Of a stretch of DNA of 16,649 nt, positions 1 through 7,778 are shown in pieces. The position numbers and the translations under genes are program-made. Below the pieces are notes generated by a model. The model ran no database searches and was not told the origin of the DNA. It saw only the letters and a program-made list of their open reading frames with translations. Origin of the DNA: Candidatus Methanomethylophilaceae archaeon (GTDB lineage Archaea > Thermoplasmatota > Thermoplasmata > Methanomassiliicoccales > Methanomethylophilaceae); contig JAFSYZ010000223.1 in NCBI GenBank assembly GCA_017455785.1, positions 1-16,649 on the forward strand, in the 5' to 3' direction. Within the stretch, counting starts at the first letter, position 1, and each line of letters starts with the position of its first letter.

Positions 1-13
1 CGATTTTTATGTG

Positions 14-50
14 TCTGAGATCAGGAACGGATCATCTGGGTAATCTCAGA
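14..50. repeat. 8-bp inverted repeat at the 3' end of the first gene
   Basis: TCTGAGAT (14-21) and ATCTCAGA (43-50) are perfect reverse complements separated by 21 bases. The right arm overlaps the stop codon (46-48) of the minus-strand gene that ends here, so the transcript of that gene could fold into a 3' hairpin. No T-run follows on the minus strand, so it is not a clear terminator; it could also protect the mRNA 3' end. Confidence 0.35.
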
Positions 51-1014
51 ACTGATGTGTCCTTCCCCACTTGGATGCAGGCTCGCCAACAGAGATGGTT
101 AGAACCACATCGCTGTATGATGTGATATCTACATCCATGTTGATCTGTCCCTGGGATGTGGTGCCGGTGGCATGGGCCAATCCTTCACTTACATATGTCA
201 GTCCGGCAACGACTACCTCTGCGCAGAACGTACGGTCCGTCAATACCTGTGATACATTCTCAGTGACAGCTACGTTACCGCCGAAAACGGTCGCGGAACC
301 GTTACCTAATTTCACTGCGGTCACCGCGGAATAACCGTCATCGGATACATATCCCAACGGCAGGGAATCCGGTATGCTGACATCCAATCCGTAGGTGCAG
401 TCGTCGTATCTCACGCATGTGTATTGGTACATCTCGGAGTGACTGTAGCCGTATTTGTCCTTCTCATCACATACCTTGCCGTCGAACAGTCCCTTGGAGA
501 GGTCCTTCACTCCATCCGGAGTCGATACGTACCTTCCGATCTCCGGTCCCGTCCAGTATACCGAACTGCCCAGGTACAGCCATTCCGTGAAGATGTCAAG
601 GCCGCTTCCGTCGTATATCGTGTCGGGGAGTGCACCGCTCACGAAGAACACCGCACACCTGTGTGTCATCACGTCCTTCAATCCGTCCGCATCGACGAAT
701 TTCACATTGTCCATGCCTCTTCTTGAAAGCATGTCCTTCAGCACGTTCAGGAAGTCAGATTGCTGGTAGTACGTGTTCAGGTCGCTGGCGTATGAACTGT
801 CGAGGTAAAGGTACAGTTCCTGTGGGACCGATGTGTTGGAGTACACGGAGCATCTGTAGTCGGACGGCTGTCCGTTAACAGATACCGTGATGCCGTCGGA
901 ATCCGCTTTGCATTCGTAGGAATAGTCACCATGGTCCACATAGTAGACGTTGTAACAACCTATCAGTAGGAAGACTGCGAACACTGCGAATACGGCATAT
1001 CCCCAATTCTTCAT
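46..1014 (-). CDS. Secreted or membrane-anchored hypothetical protein, lipoprotein-like
   Basis: A 322-residue protein that I do not recognise as a named family. It begins with MKNWGY, a hydrophobic segment (about residues 6-19), then LIGC at 17-20, which fits a lipobox with Cys20 as the lipidated residue. The rest is hydrophilic, rich in Tyr, Ser, Asp and Cys, and should be outside the cell. The middle part (about residues 65-165) alternates predicted strands and helices and includes AVFFVSGALPDT and VYWTGPEIGRY, faintly like the Rossmann-type fold of class I amidotransferase-like domains; this is a weak inference. Its ATG overlaps the stop of the upstream glycosyltransferase gene as ATGA (1011-1014), so the two are translationally coupled and probably act together at the envelope. 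Confidence 0.6.
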   Translation of the reverse strand: MKNWGYAVFAVFAVFLLIGCYNVYYVDHGDYSYECKADSDGITVSVNGQPSDYRCSVYSNTSVPQELYLYLDSSYASDLNTYYQQSDFLNVLKDMLSRRGMDNVKFVDADGLKDVMTHRCAVFFVSGALPDTIYDGSGLDIFTEWLYLGSSVYWTGPEIGRYVSTPDGVKDLSKGLFDGKVCDEKDKYGYSHSEMYQYTCVRYDDCTYGLDVSIPDSLPLGYVSDDGYSAVTAVKLGNGSATVFGGNVAVTENVSQVLTDRTFCAEVVVAGLTYVSEGLAHATGTTSQGQINMDVDITSYSDVVLTISVGEPASKWGRTHQF

Positions 1015-2570
1015 TGACGATCACCTCTGAAGTATGCTTTGTACCATTTGTAGGAAACGTAGATGACGGACAGATAGGACAGCACGACCACTGGAGCATC
1101 CAGGATCCAGCTTCCAGGTACTATCAGGGCCGAGGGGTTCAGCAGGAACTCGAATCCTCCGATGATCACGGAAACGTCGATCCATCCCGTGTAAACGGAT
1201 AATGAACTCATCGATACGACGTATGCAGTGATCTCCCCTAATGCTACGAACACAGAGATCGCGAAAGCAGGTTTGACATATTTCACATCCACACAGCATG
1301 CGTATATGATGACGAACGGGAACAGTATGAGAACGTATGACGGCGCGGTCGGCCAAAGGAGTATGGCGAGTGCAGAGAGCATCATGATCGTGATGATCTG
1401 GTTGTCCGTAGGTTCGTCTATTATCAGCAATCTGTATGCAAGATAGAGCTCCAGGAACACCGAGAATATGGTGACCATCGTGACCAATGCCATGCCGATC
1501 GACTCGAAGGATGACATGTCACCAGTGATCAGCGATATCACCAGTTTGAATGCGTATGCTATTATCAGAAGGGCGGCAGCGATCGCGAGTACCTTAGCAA
1601 CCGTTTTCTTCTTGTCCTTCAGTGAGTTGACGATATCGTTCCCGTACTTGGATATGATCCAAAGAACAGCGGCGATGACCACCACGGCCGCGGACAGGAT
1701 CACGATCGTCTTCACAGTACCGATACTTGCCAGTGTCTCCCTCGAGATGCCCATCCTGTATGCCAGGAAGTACAGTGATTCCCAGAATTCGCCTCTGATT
1801 ATGTTGGGGAGATAGATGACCACGGAAGCCGCAACGAAACCGACGATCGCTTTCAGGAGGTTCTTGGCCCCTTTCTTGTCGATACCTTCCTGTTTGAGCA
1901 CAAGGGCCACTAGGAAGAATATGAAGAATATCGGGAAGAACTTGGTGAATACGGCCACGGAGAATGCTGCTCCGGCGATGATGTATTTCCTGTCCAGGCA
2001 GAACATTATTGCCAACAGGGTGAACATCACCGAGAAGTTGTCGAACGTTCCATGTACTGCGGATTCGGTTATAACCAACGGCGAGAGGAACCAGAGCAGG
2101 AACGCCAGAGCGGATTTGGTCTGGCTGCCTGTCCATCTCTCGACAAGTTTGTAGATAAGCACTCCAGTGACAATATCCGTGATTATCAGCGGTATCTTGA
2201 CGGATACGTTGAACGACAATGATGTGACGAAGTCGGATACCTTGAACTCATCATTGATCATGGATGCCAGCGGATCAAGGAAGGTTCCCATGTCGGCCAT
2301 GTTGATCATGTCGTTGAAGAACATTACACCGCCAAGGATGTAACCCCAGATCGGGGTGTAATAGTATCCTGCCGTACCGTAGAGTCCGAAACCGTTCTCG
2401 AACACCCCTATGACATGGGTCCAATATCCCATGTCGATGTTGAACGTCAGAAGGGGAGCGAGCACGAATCTTATGATAAGACCCACCACTAACAGTGTAA
2501 TTAGCGGGTGCTTCATACCGTCGATGTATGAGGTGACCTTCGAGACCGTGACGTTCAATGCAGGACCCAT
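1011..2570 (-). CDS. Polytopic membrane glycosyltransferase, GT-C fold (predicted)
   Basis: 519 residues with about 11-13 hydrophobic segments. The N-terminal part has the layout of GT-C enzymes, which transfer sugars from polyprenyl-phosphate donors on the outer membrane face: a first membrane helix (about 21-40), then an external loop with NIDMGYW, where Asp46 sits where GT-C enzymes carry their catalytic acid, and further loops with YYYTPIWGY and ESAVHGTFDNFS. FTKFFPIFF resembles a short motif seen in mannosyltransferase-like members. Acceptor and sugar cannot be told from sequence. The gene lies 35 bp after priS on the same strand and overlaps the downstream lipoprotein-like gene by 4 bp. 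The start at 2570 precedes the first membrane helix; Met19 is an alternative start. Membrane topology is certain, GT-C assignment likely. Confidence 0.7.
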   Translation of the reverse strand: MGPALNVTVSKVTSYIDGMKHPLITLLVVGLIIRFVLAPLLTFNIDMGYWTHVIGVFENGFGLYGTAGYYYTPIWGYILGGVMFFNDMINMADMGTFLDPLASMINDEFKVSDFVTSLSFNVSVKIPLIITDIVTGVLIYKLVERWTGSQTKSALAFLLWFLSPLVITESAVHGTFDNFSVMFTLLAIMFCLDRKYIIAGAAFSVAVFTKFFPIFFIFFLVALVLKQEGIDKKGAKNLLKAIVGFVAASVVIYLPNIIRGEFWESLYFLAYRMGISRETLASIGTVKTIVILSAAVVVIAAVLWIISKYGNDIVNSLKDKKKTVAKVLAIAAALLIIAYAFKLVISLITGDMSSFESIGMALVTMVTIFSVFLELYLAYRLLIIDEPTDNQIITIMMLSALAILLWPTAPSYVLILFPFVIIYACCVDVKYVKPAFAISVFVALGEITAYVVSMSSLSVYTGWIDVSVIIGGFEFLLNPSALIVPGSWILDAPVVVLSYLSVIYVSYKWYKAYFRGDRQ

Positions 2571-2605
2571 CTGTATATCGCTGGAACAGTAGAAAAAAGG
2601 TGGGC

Positions 2606-3826
2606 TTAGAAAAGGAGGTCCTTCTTCTGCCCATCGCCTATGTCGGCATACTTCCTGCCGATGAGGAACGGTGCCGCAAATTCAGGTACTTCAGTCGTAC
2701 CTTTTAATCTGAGGTCGGTGCCCCTGATGCGGATGTCCATGTCCTTCCTCATGGTCACCACCACGGGTTCGTCGGTGTATTCCTTGGGCATCGCATCTGA
2801 TAACGGGTCGAAGCCATCCAATTGTGATCTGGACAGCGGAACGACCTTCAATCCCGTCTTCCCATGCAGCGAACCCGGAAGACGTATCAGTCTCTTGATA
2901 TCAGCTGTGACGGGTTCGTCCACCTCTCCCGACAGACGTTTGGCCATATCCTCGGCCATGATCTTGATCAGGAAGTCCTGAGTCCCTTTCTTCAGGGTGG
3001 CCATCCTGTTGTTCTCGAATATGAGGTTCCTTGATGCCCTTAGGTCCTGTGCGTATCCCTCGATGGTCTTGGTCTGTGTTGATTTGATGGAGGGATACAG
3101 TTTCTTCAGGTCCTTGGGGTCCATGTCGCAGACATCGTTGACAACATCCCTCAGACCCCTCCTCATGCGTGCCTTCCATCCTCCCGCATCCTCAGGTGGG
3201 ATGGTGCGGTTCCTTGTGACGTTGGCCCTCTCCTGACCGTTGATGTTGGCGGTGGATGTGACCATCTTGTCGTAGGGGAACACCCAATCGATGTTCAGAC
3301 CTGTGGATGTGATGAAATCGACTATCTCCCTCCTCTCATGGGTTCCCAACCCGACGATATCGTTCAATTCAATATGTGCGTGGTAACCCCTTCCGCCGGA
3401 GAAGACGATGTCCACCTGTTTCTCATCGAAACCCAGGTCATCGAAAAGGAACGTGTCCACCAGATGGATCATCTCCTTCTTGATCTGGTCCATCATCTCG
3501 GTGTAGGACATGTTGTCCGCACCTTCCAGGTGATCCGCATCCAGATCGAATATCAGATCCGCACCCAGCCAGGTCTTCTCCTCCATGGTGGGTGCATCTG
3601 GTTTCCTGTAATATGCGGTGGAGTAGTAGCTGTGACGAGGGACCTGGGCGATCATGAACCTCTGCAGGTCCTGGGCGTTCGCGAACGCGAGGTGCCTCTG
3701 CATGAAGTCCCTGTCGAAGTACATGAATCCGAACTCCCTCCTGCCGAAACGGCTCGGCATGATTATCGGGTTCTCCTTGTAGTATCTCCTGAACATCTTG
3801 AGGAGGAAACGGGAGTTGGAATCCAT
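2606..3826 (-). CDS. priS: DNA primase small (catalytic) subunit PriS
   Basis: This is the archaeo-eukaryotic primase catalytic subunit, which makes RNA/DNA primers for replication together with PriL (not in this window). The active-site motifs are intact: FDLDADHL at about residues 93-100 carries the two metal-binding aspartates, SGGRGYHAH at 143-151 is the nucleotide-binding motif, and ADIKRLIRLPGSLHGKTG near residue 325 supplies the third aspartate and the family signature. I take the ATG at 3826, giving 406 residues, because a TATA box (3849-3856) lies 26 bp upstream, as expected for a leaderless mRNA. A GTG three codons earlier (3835) is open but too close to that box. Downstream, two membrane/envelope genes follow on the same strand. 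Confidence 0.95.
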   Translation of the reverse strand: MDSNSRFLLKMFRRYYKENPIIMPSRFGRREFGFMYFDRDFMQRHLAFANAQDLQRFMIAQVPRHSYYSTAYYRKPDAPTMEEKTWLGADLIFDLDADHLEGADNMSYTEMMDQIKKEMIHLVDTFLFDDLGFDEKQVDIVFSGGRGYHAHIELNDIVGLGTHERREIVDFITSTGLNIDWVFPYDKMVTSTANINGQERANVTRNRTIPPEDAGGWKARMRRGLRDVVNDVCDMDPKDLKKLYPSIKSTQTKTIEGYAQDLRASRNLIFENNRMATLKKGTQDFLIKIMAEDMAKRLSGEVDEPVTADIKRLIRLPGSLHGKTGLKVVPLSRSQLDGFDPLSDAMPKEYTDEPVVVTMRKDMDIRIRGTDLRLKGTTEVPEFAAPFLIGRKYADIGDGQKKDLLF

Positions 3827-3848
3827 GTCCTTCACATCGTTCCGTAGG

Positions 3849-3856
3849 TATAATTA
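3849..3856. promoter_or_regulatory. TATA box shared by the divergent priS and hydrolase promoters
   Basis: TATAATTA on the plus strand reads TAATTATA on the minus strand. Its centre (about 3852.5) is 26-27 bp from the ATG of the plus-strand hydrolase (3879) and 26-27 bp from the ATG of priS (3826). Both spacings match the archaeal TATA-to-start distance, so both transcripts can be leaderless. No Shine-Dalgarno sequence precedes either ATG. This placement also decides both start codons. Confidence 0.7.
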
Positions 3857-3878
3857 CGTTATCGACCATCAGAAGAGC

Positions 3879-4712
3879 ATGGAAGTCCCCGTCTACGACA
3901 ACCATCTGCATCTATCACCGTCAGGAAGGAATATCGTGGCTGCCAAGGAGTACGAGGCCGCGGGAGGGACGGGTATGACACTGGTCACACTGCCGTACAA
4001 GGAGGTCAGCATAGACGAGGGTGAGGATTTCATGAAGGGCTACAGGATAACGCTCTCCCTGGCCGAAAAAGTGAGGGAATCCACATCCCTAAAGGTAAAC
4101 GTCGCCGTCGGACCCTATCCTGTCACGTTGTTGTGGTTGGCGGAGCGGTTCGGTCTGGAGAAGGCGGAGGCCATGATGATGAAGGGCATGGAGGATGCCG
4201 CCGCTCTAGTGGCCGATGGAAAAGCCAACGCCATCGGGGAGATCGGAAGGCCCCATTTTCCAGTGGACGATGTCTACATGGAATCATCGAACCGTATCCT
4301 TCTGAGGGGTATGGAACTCGCAAGGGAATTGGACTGTCCGGTGATAATACATAGCGAGTCAGAACCATCCACATATGAGAGTCTGGGTCATATCGCTGAT
4401 GAGGCGGGATTGCCAAGGGAGATGGTGGTGAAGCACTCTTCCTTACCTTACGTCAGGGAGGATGAGAACAGGGGTCTGATGCCATCAATACCGTCCTCTA
4501 GGTCATTGATAAAGGAGGCGTTGTCGAAGGGCGACAGGTTCATGGTGGAAACCGATTTCATCGACGATCCCGATAAGCCGGAGGCCATCATGGCAGTGAC
4601 CACCGTACCAAAGAGAATCAAGGGTTACCTCCAATCCGGCGGGATGACCGAGGAGCAGGCCCATAGGATATGCGGCGATATCCCGTTGCATCTTTACGAG
4701 AGAAAACGGTAA
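3879..4712 (+). CDS. TatD-related metal-dependent hydrolase, TIM-barrel fold
   Basis: 277 residues. The start MEVPVYDNHLHLSPSG carries the HxH metal-binding pair of the amidohydrolase superfamily on the first strand. Later metal-ligand positions follow in order: GEIGRPHF (strand with Glu), VIIHSES, VVKHSSLP, and VETDFIDDP with the final aspartate. This pattern fits the archaeal predicted TIM-barrel metal hydrolases related to TatD DNases (COG1099-like); the real substrate is not established. The coding frame is open upstream to 3798, but ATG 3879 is the better start: the hydrolase fold begins there and a TATA box is 26 bp upstream. It heads a plus-strand run with the next two genes and diverges from priS. 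Confidence 0.8.
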   Translation: MEVPVYDNHLHLSPSGRNIVAAKEYEAAGGTGMTLVTLPYKEVSIDEGEDFMKGYRITLSLAEKVRESTSLKVNVAVGPYPVTLLWLAERFGLEKAEAMMMKGMEDAAALVADGKANAIGEIGRPHFPVDDVYMESSNRILLRGMELARELDCPVIIHSESEPSTYESLGHIADEAGLPREMVVKHSSLPYVREDENRGLMPSIPSSRSLIKEALSKGDRFMVETDFIDDPDKPEAIMAVTTVPKRIKGYLQSGGMTEEQAHRICGDIPLHLYERKR

Positions 4713-4715
4713 ACC

Positions 4716-4722
4716 TTTTTAC
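4716..4722 (+). promoter_or_regulatory. T-rich element, possible TATA-like box / terminator before the MBL-fold gene
   Basis: TTTTTAC lies four bases after the hydrolase stop codon (4710-4712) and is centred about 26 bp before ATG 4745. The position suits an archaeal promoter for a leaderless mRNA, and the T-run suits termination of the upstream transcript. No Shine-Dalgarno sequence precedes 4745, which favours the promoter reading. Confidence 0.4.
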
Positions 4723-4744
4723 GTAGGGCTCACAATGGAGTATC

Positions 4745-5479
4745 ATGCAGTCCAAGGTCTTCTGTATGTATAATGAGGGAGCGAAGGAGAACACCCATTT
4801 CATAGGTGCGAAGGGTTTCTCACTGCTCATAGATGTCGACGGAGAGAAGACGTTATTGGACACAGGCATGCGCGGACGCTATCTGATGCATAACATGGAT
4901 CATGCGCATGTGAAACCGGACGAGATCGACAGGGTTGTGCTGACACATGCCCACAGGAGCAACATCAACGGGCTGAAGAAACTTCTGGAGAACAGGACGA
5001 AACTGTTGAAGGTGTACGCCAACAGTTCGTATCCGGGGATAAGCAGTCTGTTCGTTTCCGCCAAGGCCGCCGTGGATAACATGGATCTGATAACGGTCAG
5101 GGAAAGGACGGACCTGAGTGAGCATCTTTCGATAATAGGTCCGTTCGGACCTATGGACGAACTGGTCCTTGCACTCAGGACGAAAAGAGGTCCGGCGGTG
5201 ATGACGTCCTGCTTCCACTGCGGTACCGAATGCGTATTGGATTCGGCCAAGGAGGAGTTCGGGAACGAGGCTGTGGCACTGATAGGCGGATTGCATCTTC
5301 CCAGGGCGAAACAGGAGACTGTGGATCCCACCGCCGATGTGCTCAAGAGGCACGGGCCGCCGAAGATGTACATCAACCATTGCGGGACACCTTCCGCGTT
5401 GATGCACTTGAGGGTACGTTTCGGTCTCAGCGGTGTGAACGACTTGTATGTAGGTGAGGAGATAACTTTCGAGGTGTGA
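4745..5479 (+). CDS. Metallo-beta-lactamase-fold protein with altered metal motif
   Basis: 244 residues with the layout of the MBL-fold group that includes the dihydropterin/ribofuranosylaminobenzene-phosphate synthase-like proteins (COG1237-like): LLIDVDGEKTLLDTG (about 27-41), a VVLTHAH strand, a later CFHCG segment (157-160), GGLHLP (181-186) and INHCGTP (210-216). The usual HxHxDH motif, as in SHGHYDH, here reads HAHRSN (68-73). His68 and His70 remain, but the Asp and third His are replaced by Ser72 and Asn73. The other candidate ligands His158, His184 and His212 are kept. It may bind one metal, bind differently, or have lost hydrolase activity. It is followed three bases later by htpX. 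Family assignment is good; enzymatic role is open. Confidence 0.75.
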   Translation: MQSKVFCMYNEGAKENTHFIGAKGFSLLIDVDGEKTLLDTGMRGRYLMHNMDHAHVKPDEIDRVVLTHAHRSNINGLKKLLENRTKLLKVYANSSYPGISSLFVSAKAAVDNMDLITVRERTDLSEHLSIIGPFGPMDELVLALRTKRGPAVMTSCFHCGTECVLDSAKEEFGNEAVALIGGLHLPRAKQETVDPTADVLKRHGPPKMYINHCGTPSALMHLRVRFGLSGVNDLYVGEEITFEV

Positions 5480-5482
5480 GAT

Positions 5483-6418
5483 ATGTTAGGCTGTTGGCTT
5501 AGGACTGGTGTCATGTTCATCTTCATGACCGCACTGCTGATGTTGGTCGGCGGAATAGTCGGATACTTCCTGGGCGGTTATTGGATGATCGGAACGGCGG
5601 TCATGCTTGCGATATCCCTGCTCATCTGTTTCGTCTCATATTACAAATCCAAGGACATGGCGTTGAAGGCGAACCATGTCAAGATAATCTTCAGGTCGGA
5701 GCAGCCCCGTCTGTACGATATGGTACAGGAACTGGCCGATAAGGCAGGATTGCCGATGCCCGAGGTCGGTATCGTCGACAGTCCGTTGCCGAACGCGTTC
5801 GCGACAGGCAGGAATCCTGAGAATGCGGCCGTGGTCGCAACCACAGGCATCCTGGATCTCCTTCCGGACGACGAGCTCAGGGGAGTGCTGGCACACGAGA
5901 TGTCGCACATCAAGAACCGTGACATCCTGGTCATGGGTATCGCATCGGCATTGGCGATCGTGATCTCATACGCCGCACGTATCACATGGTATCTGGCATT
6001 CTTCGGTTCCGGGAACAACAGGGACAACAACAGAGGGATAATTATCCTGATCGCACTGGCGGCACAGATCCTGGTGCCGTTCGCCGCATTGCTGATACAG
6101 ATGGGTGTGTCCAGGAGCCGTGAGTACCTCGCGGATGAATCCGGTGGTATACTCATCAACGATCCCCGCGCATTGGCAAGGGCGTTGGATCACCTCGATA
6201 AAGGTTCTGCAACTCTGGTAATGAACTACACCCTGGAGGGACAGGATCCAAGGACGAATCCCACCGCGGCCATCATGACCAATTCGAACTACGCCCACAT
6301 GTGGATATCGAATCCTCTGAAGAAGGAGGGCTTTTGGCAGTCGCTATTCAGCACACATCCTCCTATGCAGGACAGGATAGACAGGCTGAACAAGCTCGCT
6401 GACAAGATGGGCCTGTGA
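5483..6418 (+). CDS. htpX: HtpX-type membrane zinc metalloprotease (M48)
   Basis: 311 residues, close to the normal HtpX length. Two membrane helices at the N-terminus (about 8-30 and 34-53) are followed by the cytoplasmic protease domain. The zinc site is intact: HEMSH at 138-142 gives two histidine ligands and the catalytic Glu139, and SREYLADES supplies the third ligand, Glu214. Two more hydrophobic segments lie between them (about 150-172 and 186-207). HtpX degrades misfolded membrane proteins. The ATG is three bases after the preceding stop, with GAGGTG overlapping that stop as ribosome binding site, so the gene is co-transcribed with the MBL-fold gene. Its stop codon abuts the stop of the convergent minus-strand gene. 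Confidence 0.93.
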   Translation: MLGCWLRTGVMFIFMTALLMLVGGIVGYFLGGYWMIGTAVMLAISLLICFVSYYKSKDMALKANHVKIIFRSEQPRLYDMVQELADKAGLPMPEVGIVDSPLPNAFATGRNPENAAVVATTGILDLLPDDELRGVLAHEMSHIKNRDILVMGIASALAIVISYAARITWYLAFFGSGNNRDNNRGIIILIALAAQILVPFAALLIQMGVSRSREYLADESGGILINDPRALARALDHLDKGSATLVMNYTLEGQDPRTNPTAAIMTNSNYAHMWISNPLKKEGFWQSLFSTHPPMQDRIDRLNKLADKMGL

Positions 6419-7711
6419 TCACTTCACAGGTTCCCATTTCGAAAGCTCGTTGACCTTGGAGAGTGTGGATCCCCTGCGGATCTCCTCCCTGGTTCTGTTC
6501 TCGTTCTCGTGTACCGCCAACGCACGGTTGGCGACCTCTACCGCTTTTTCCTTAGGTACGACGATGAGCCCGTTCTCGTCACCGATGATCCAATCGCCGG
6601 TACGGACTATCTGTCCGCCTACCTTTATCTCGATGCCGATGCCGCCGTAACCCTTCGGTTCTCCTGCGTTCGGCACGCATGACCTGGCGAATGCCGGGAA
6701 TCCCAGGTCGATGATGTCATCTATGTCCCTGATCGCCCCATCTATCACGATGCCTGTGGCACCCATGACCATCGCCGAGTTGGAAGCAAGCTCGCCCCAG
6801 ACGGCGACAGGGGCCCCGCCGACATCCACGACGATTACATCCCCTTTCTTCACCTGGTCTATGGCCTCAACGGGCTTCGCCCAGTCGCCGTTGGTGGTCT
6901 GGACAGTAAGCGCACGTCCGACCATCTTCTGTTTATGCTTTAGATATGGGTGCAATCCGAGGATTATACCCTGTTTGTGGAACGCGTCGGAGATGTTGCA
7001 TGTGGACACTTTGGAGAATGCCTCGAACAGTTCGTCCTCACCGTACTTCTTCGCGAGATCGGTCTCGACCTTCACACCGGACATGGACTTCTTCAAAGCC
7101 TCCGCTGAAGCTTTGATATCCGTCGCCTTGGTGATACCTCCGCCGACGATGATTATGGATGCTCCCGCCTCTACGTACTGACCCGCGTTCTCTGCGGTGA
7201 TGCCGCCGGCCACTGCTATCGGTATGTTCGTGATGTTGACGACTTTGCGCAAAGTGTCCAATGGAGGTTCCTCACCTTTCATCTGCTGGTCGATGCCCAT
7301 ATGGAGACAGATGTAGGATACGCCGAGTTTCTCCACCTCGATGGACCTCTTCACCTTGTCAGGTACGTTGATCATGTCAATCTCGACCTCGGCACCGTAC
7401 TTCCTTGCCGCCATGACCGCTTCCGATATGGTGGAGTCATCGGCAAGACCCAAAATAGTGATGATGTCTGCTCCTGCTTTCGCAGCTATCTCCACTTCGA
7501 AACCGCCCGTATCCATGGTCTTGGTGTCGGCGATGATCTTCCTTCCGGGATACAGCTTCCTGAATGTACGTATCGCTTCCGTCCCCTCGCTCTTGACGAG
7601 AGGTGTTCCTACCTCGATCCAATCGGCGCCGCCTGCGACGGCCTCCTCGCATATCCCTATGCTCCTTTTCAACTGCATGAAGTCCAATGCGACTTGAAGT
7701 ACGGGCCACAT
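6419..7711 (-). CDS. Bifunctional 3-hexulose-6-phosphate synthase / RraA-like protein
   Basis: 430 residues in two domains. Residues 1 to about 208 are a hexulose-6-phosphate synthase of the OMP-decarboxylase barrel type: LQVALDF at the start, the active-site DTKTMDTGGFEVEIA (DxKxxD), and VAGGIT plus IIVGGGIT at the phosphate end. In archaea lacking the oxidative pentose-phosphate pathway, HPS runs in reverse with PHI to make ribulose 5-phosphate. Residues from about 215 form an RraA-like/class II aldolase-type domain with GGAPVAVWGELAS and the GIVIDGAIRD motif. This domain order is known from other archaea. The in-frame GTG two codons earlier (7717) is less likely: a TATA-like element at 7736-7741 is 27 bp before ATG 7711. 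No PHI gene is nearby. Confidence 0.9.
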   Translation of the reverse strand: MWPVLQVALDFMQLKRSIGICEEAVAGGADWIEVGTPLVKSEGTEAIRTFRKLYPGRKIIADTKTMDTGGFEVEIAAKAGADIITILGLADDSTISEAVMAARKYGAEVEIDMINVPDKVKRSIEVEKLGVSYICLHMGIDQQMKGEEPPLDTLRKVVNITNIPIAVAGGITAENAGQYVEAGASIIIVGGGITKATDIKASAEALKKSMSGVKVETDLAKKYGEDELFEAFSKVSTCNISDAFHKQGIILGLHPYLKHKQKMVGRALTVQTTNGDWAKPVEAIDQVKKGDVIVVDVGGAPVAVWGELASNSAMVMGATGIVIDGAIRDIDDIIDLGFPAFARSCVPNAGEPKGYGGIGIEIKVGGQIVRTGDWIIGDENGLIVVPKEKAVEVANRALAVHENENRTREEIRRGSTLSKVNELSKWEPVK

Positions 7712-7735
7712 GTCCACGCGATTGTCGTAGTTCCC

Positions 7736-7741
7736 TTTAAG
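7736..7741 (-). promoter_or_regulatory. TATA-like element of the HPS/RraA gene
   Basis: The minus strand reads ACTTAAAGG here. The centre lies 27 bp before ATG 7711, which suits a leaderless mRNA, and there is no Shine-Dalgarno sequence before either possible start. Confidence 0.5.
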
Positions 7742-7778
7742 TTTGCGTCCGTCGAATAACGAAGGTAGAAGAGGATTA

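Noticed and set aside
3798..3878. In-frame N-terminal extension of the TatD-like hydrolase to an ATG at 3798.
   Set aside because: It would overlap the priS coding start and lies upstream of the TATA box; the metal-binding HxH strand begins right after ATG 3879.
6419..7711. HPS/RraA two-domain protein considered as a novel fusion.
   Set aside because: The same domain order is already known from other archaea, so it is annotated but not claimed as new.
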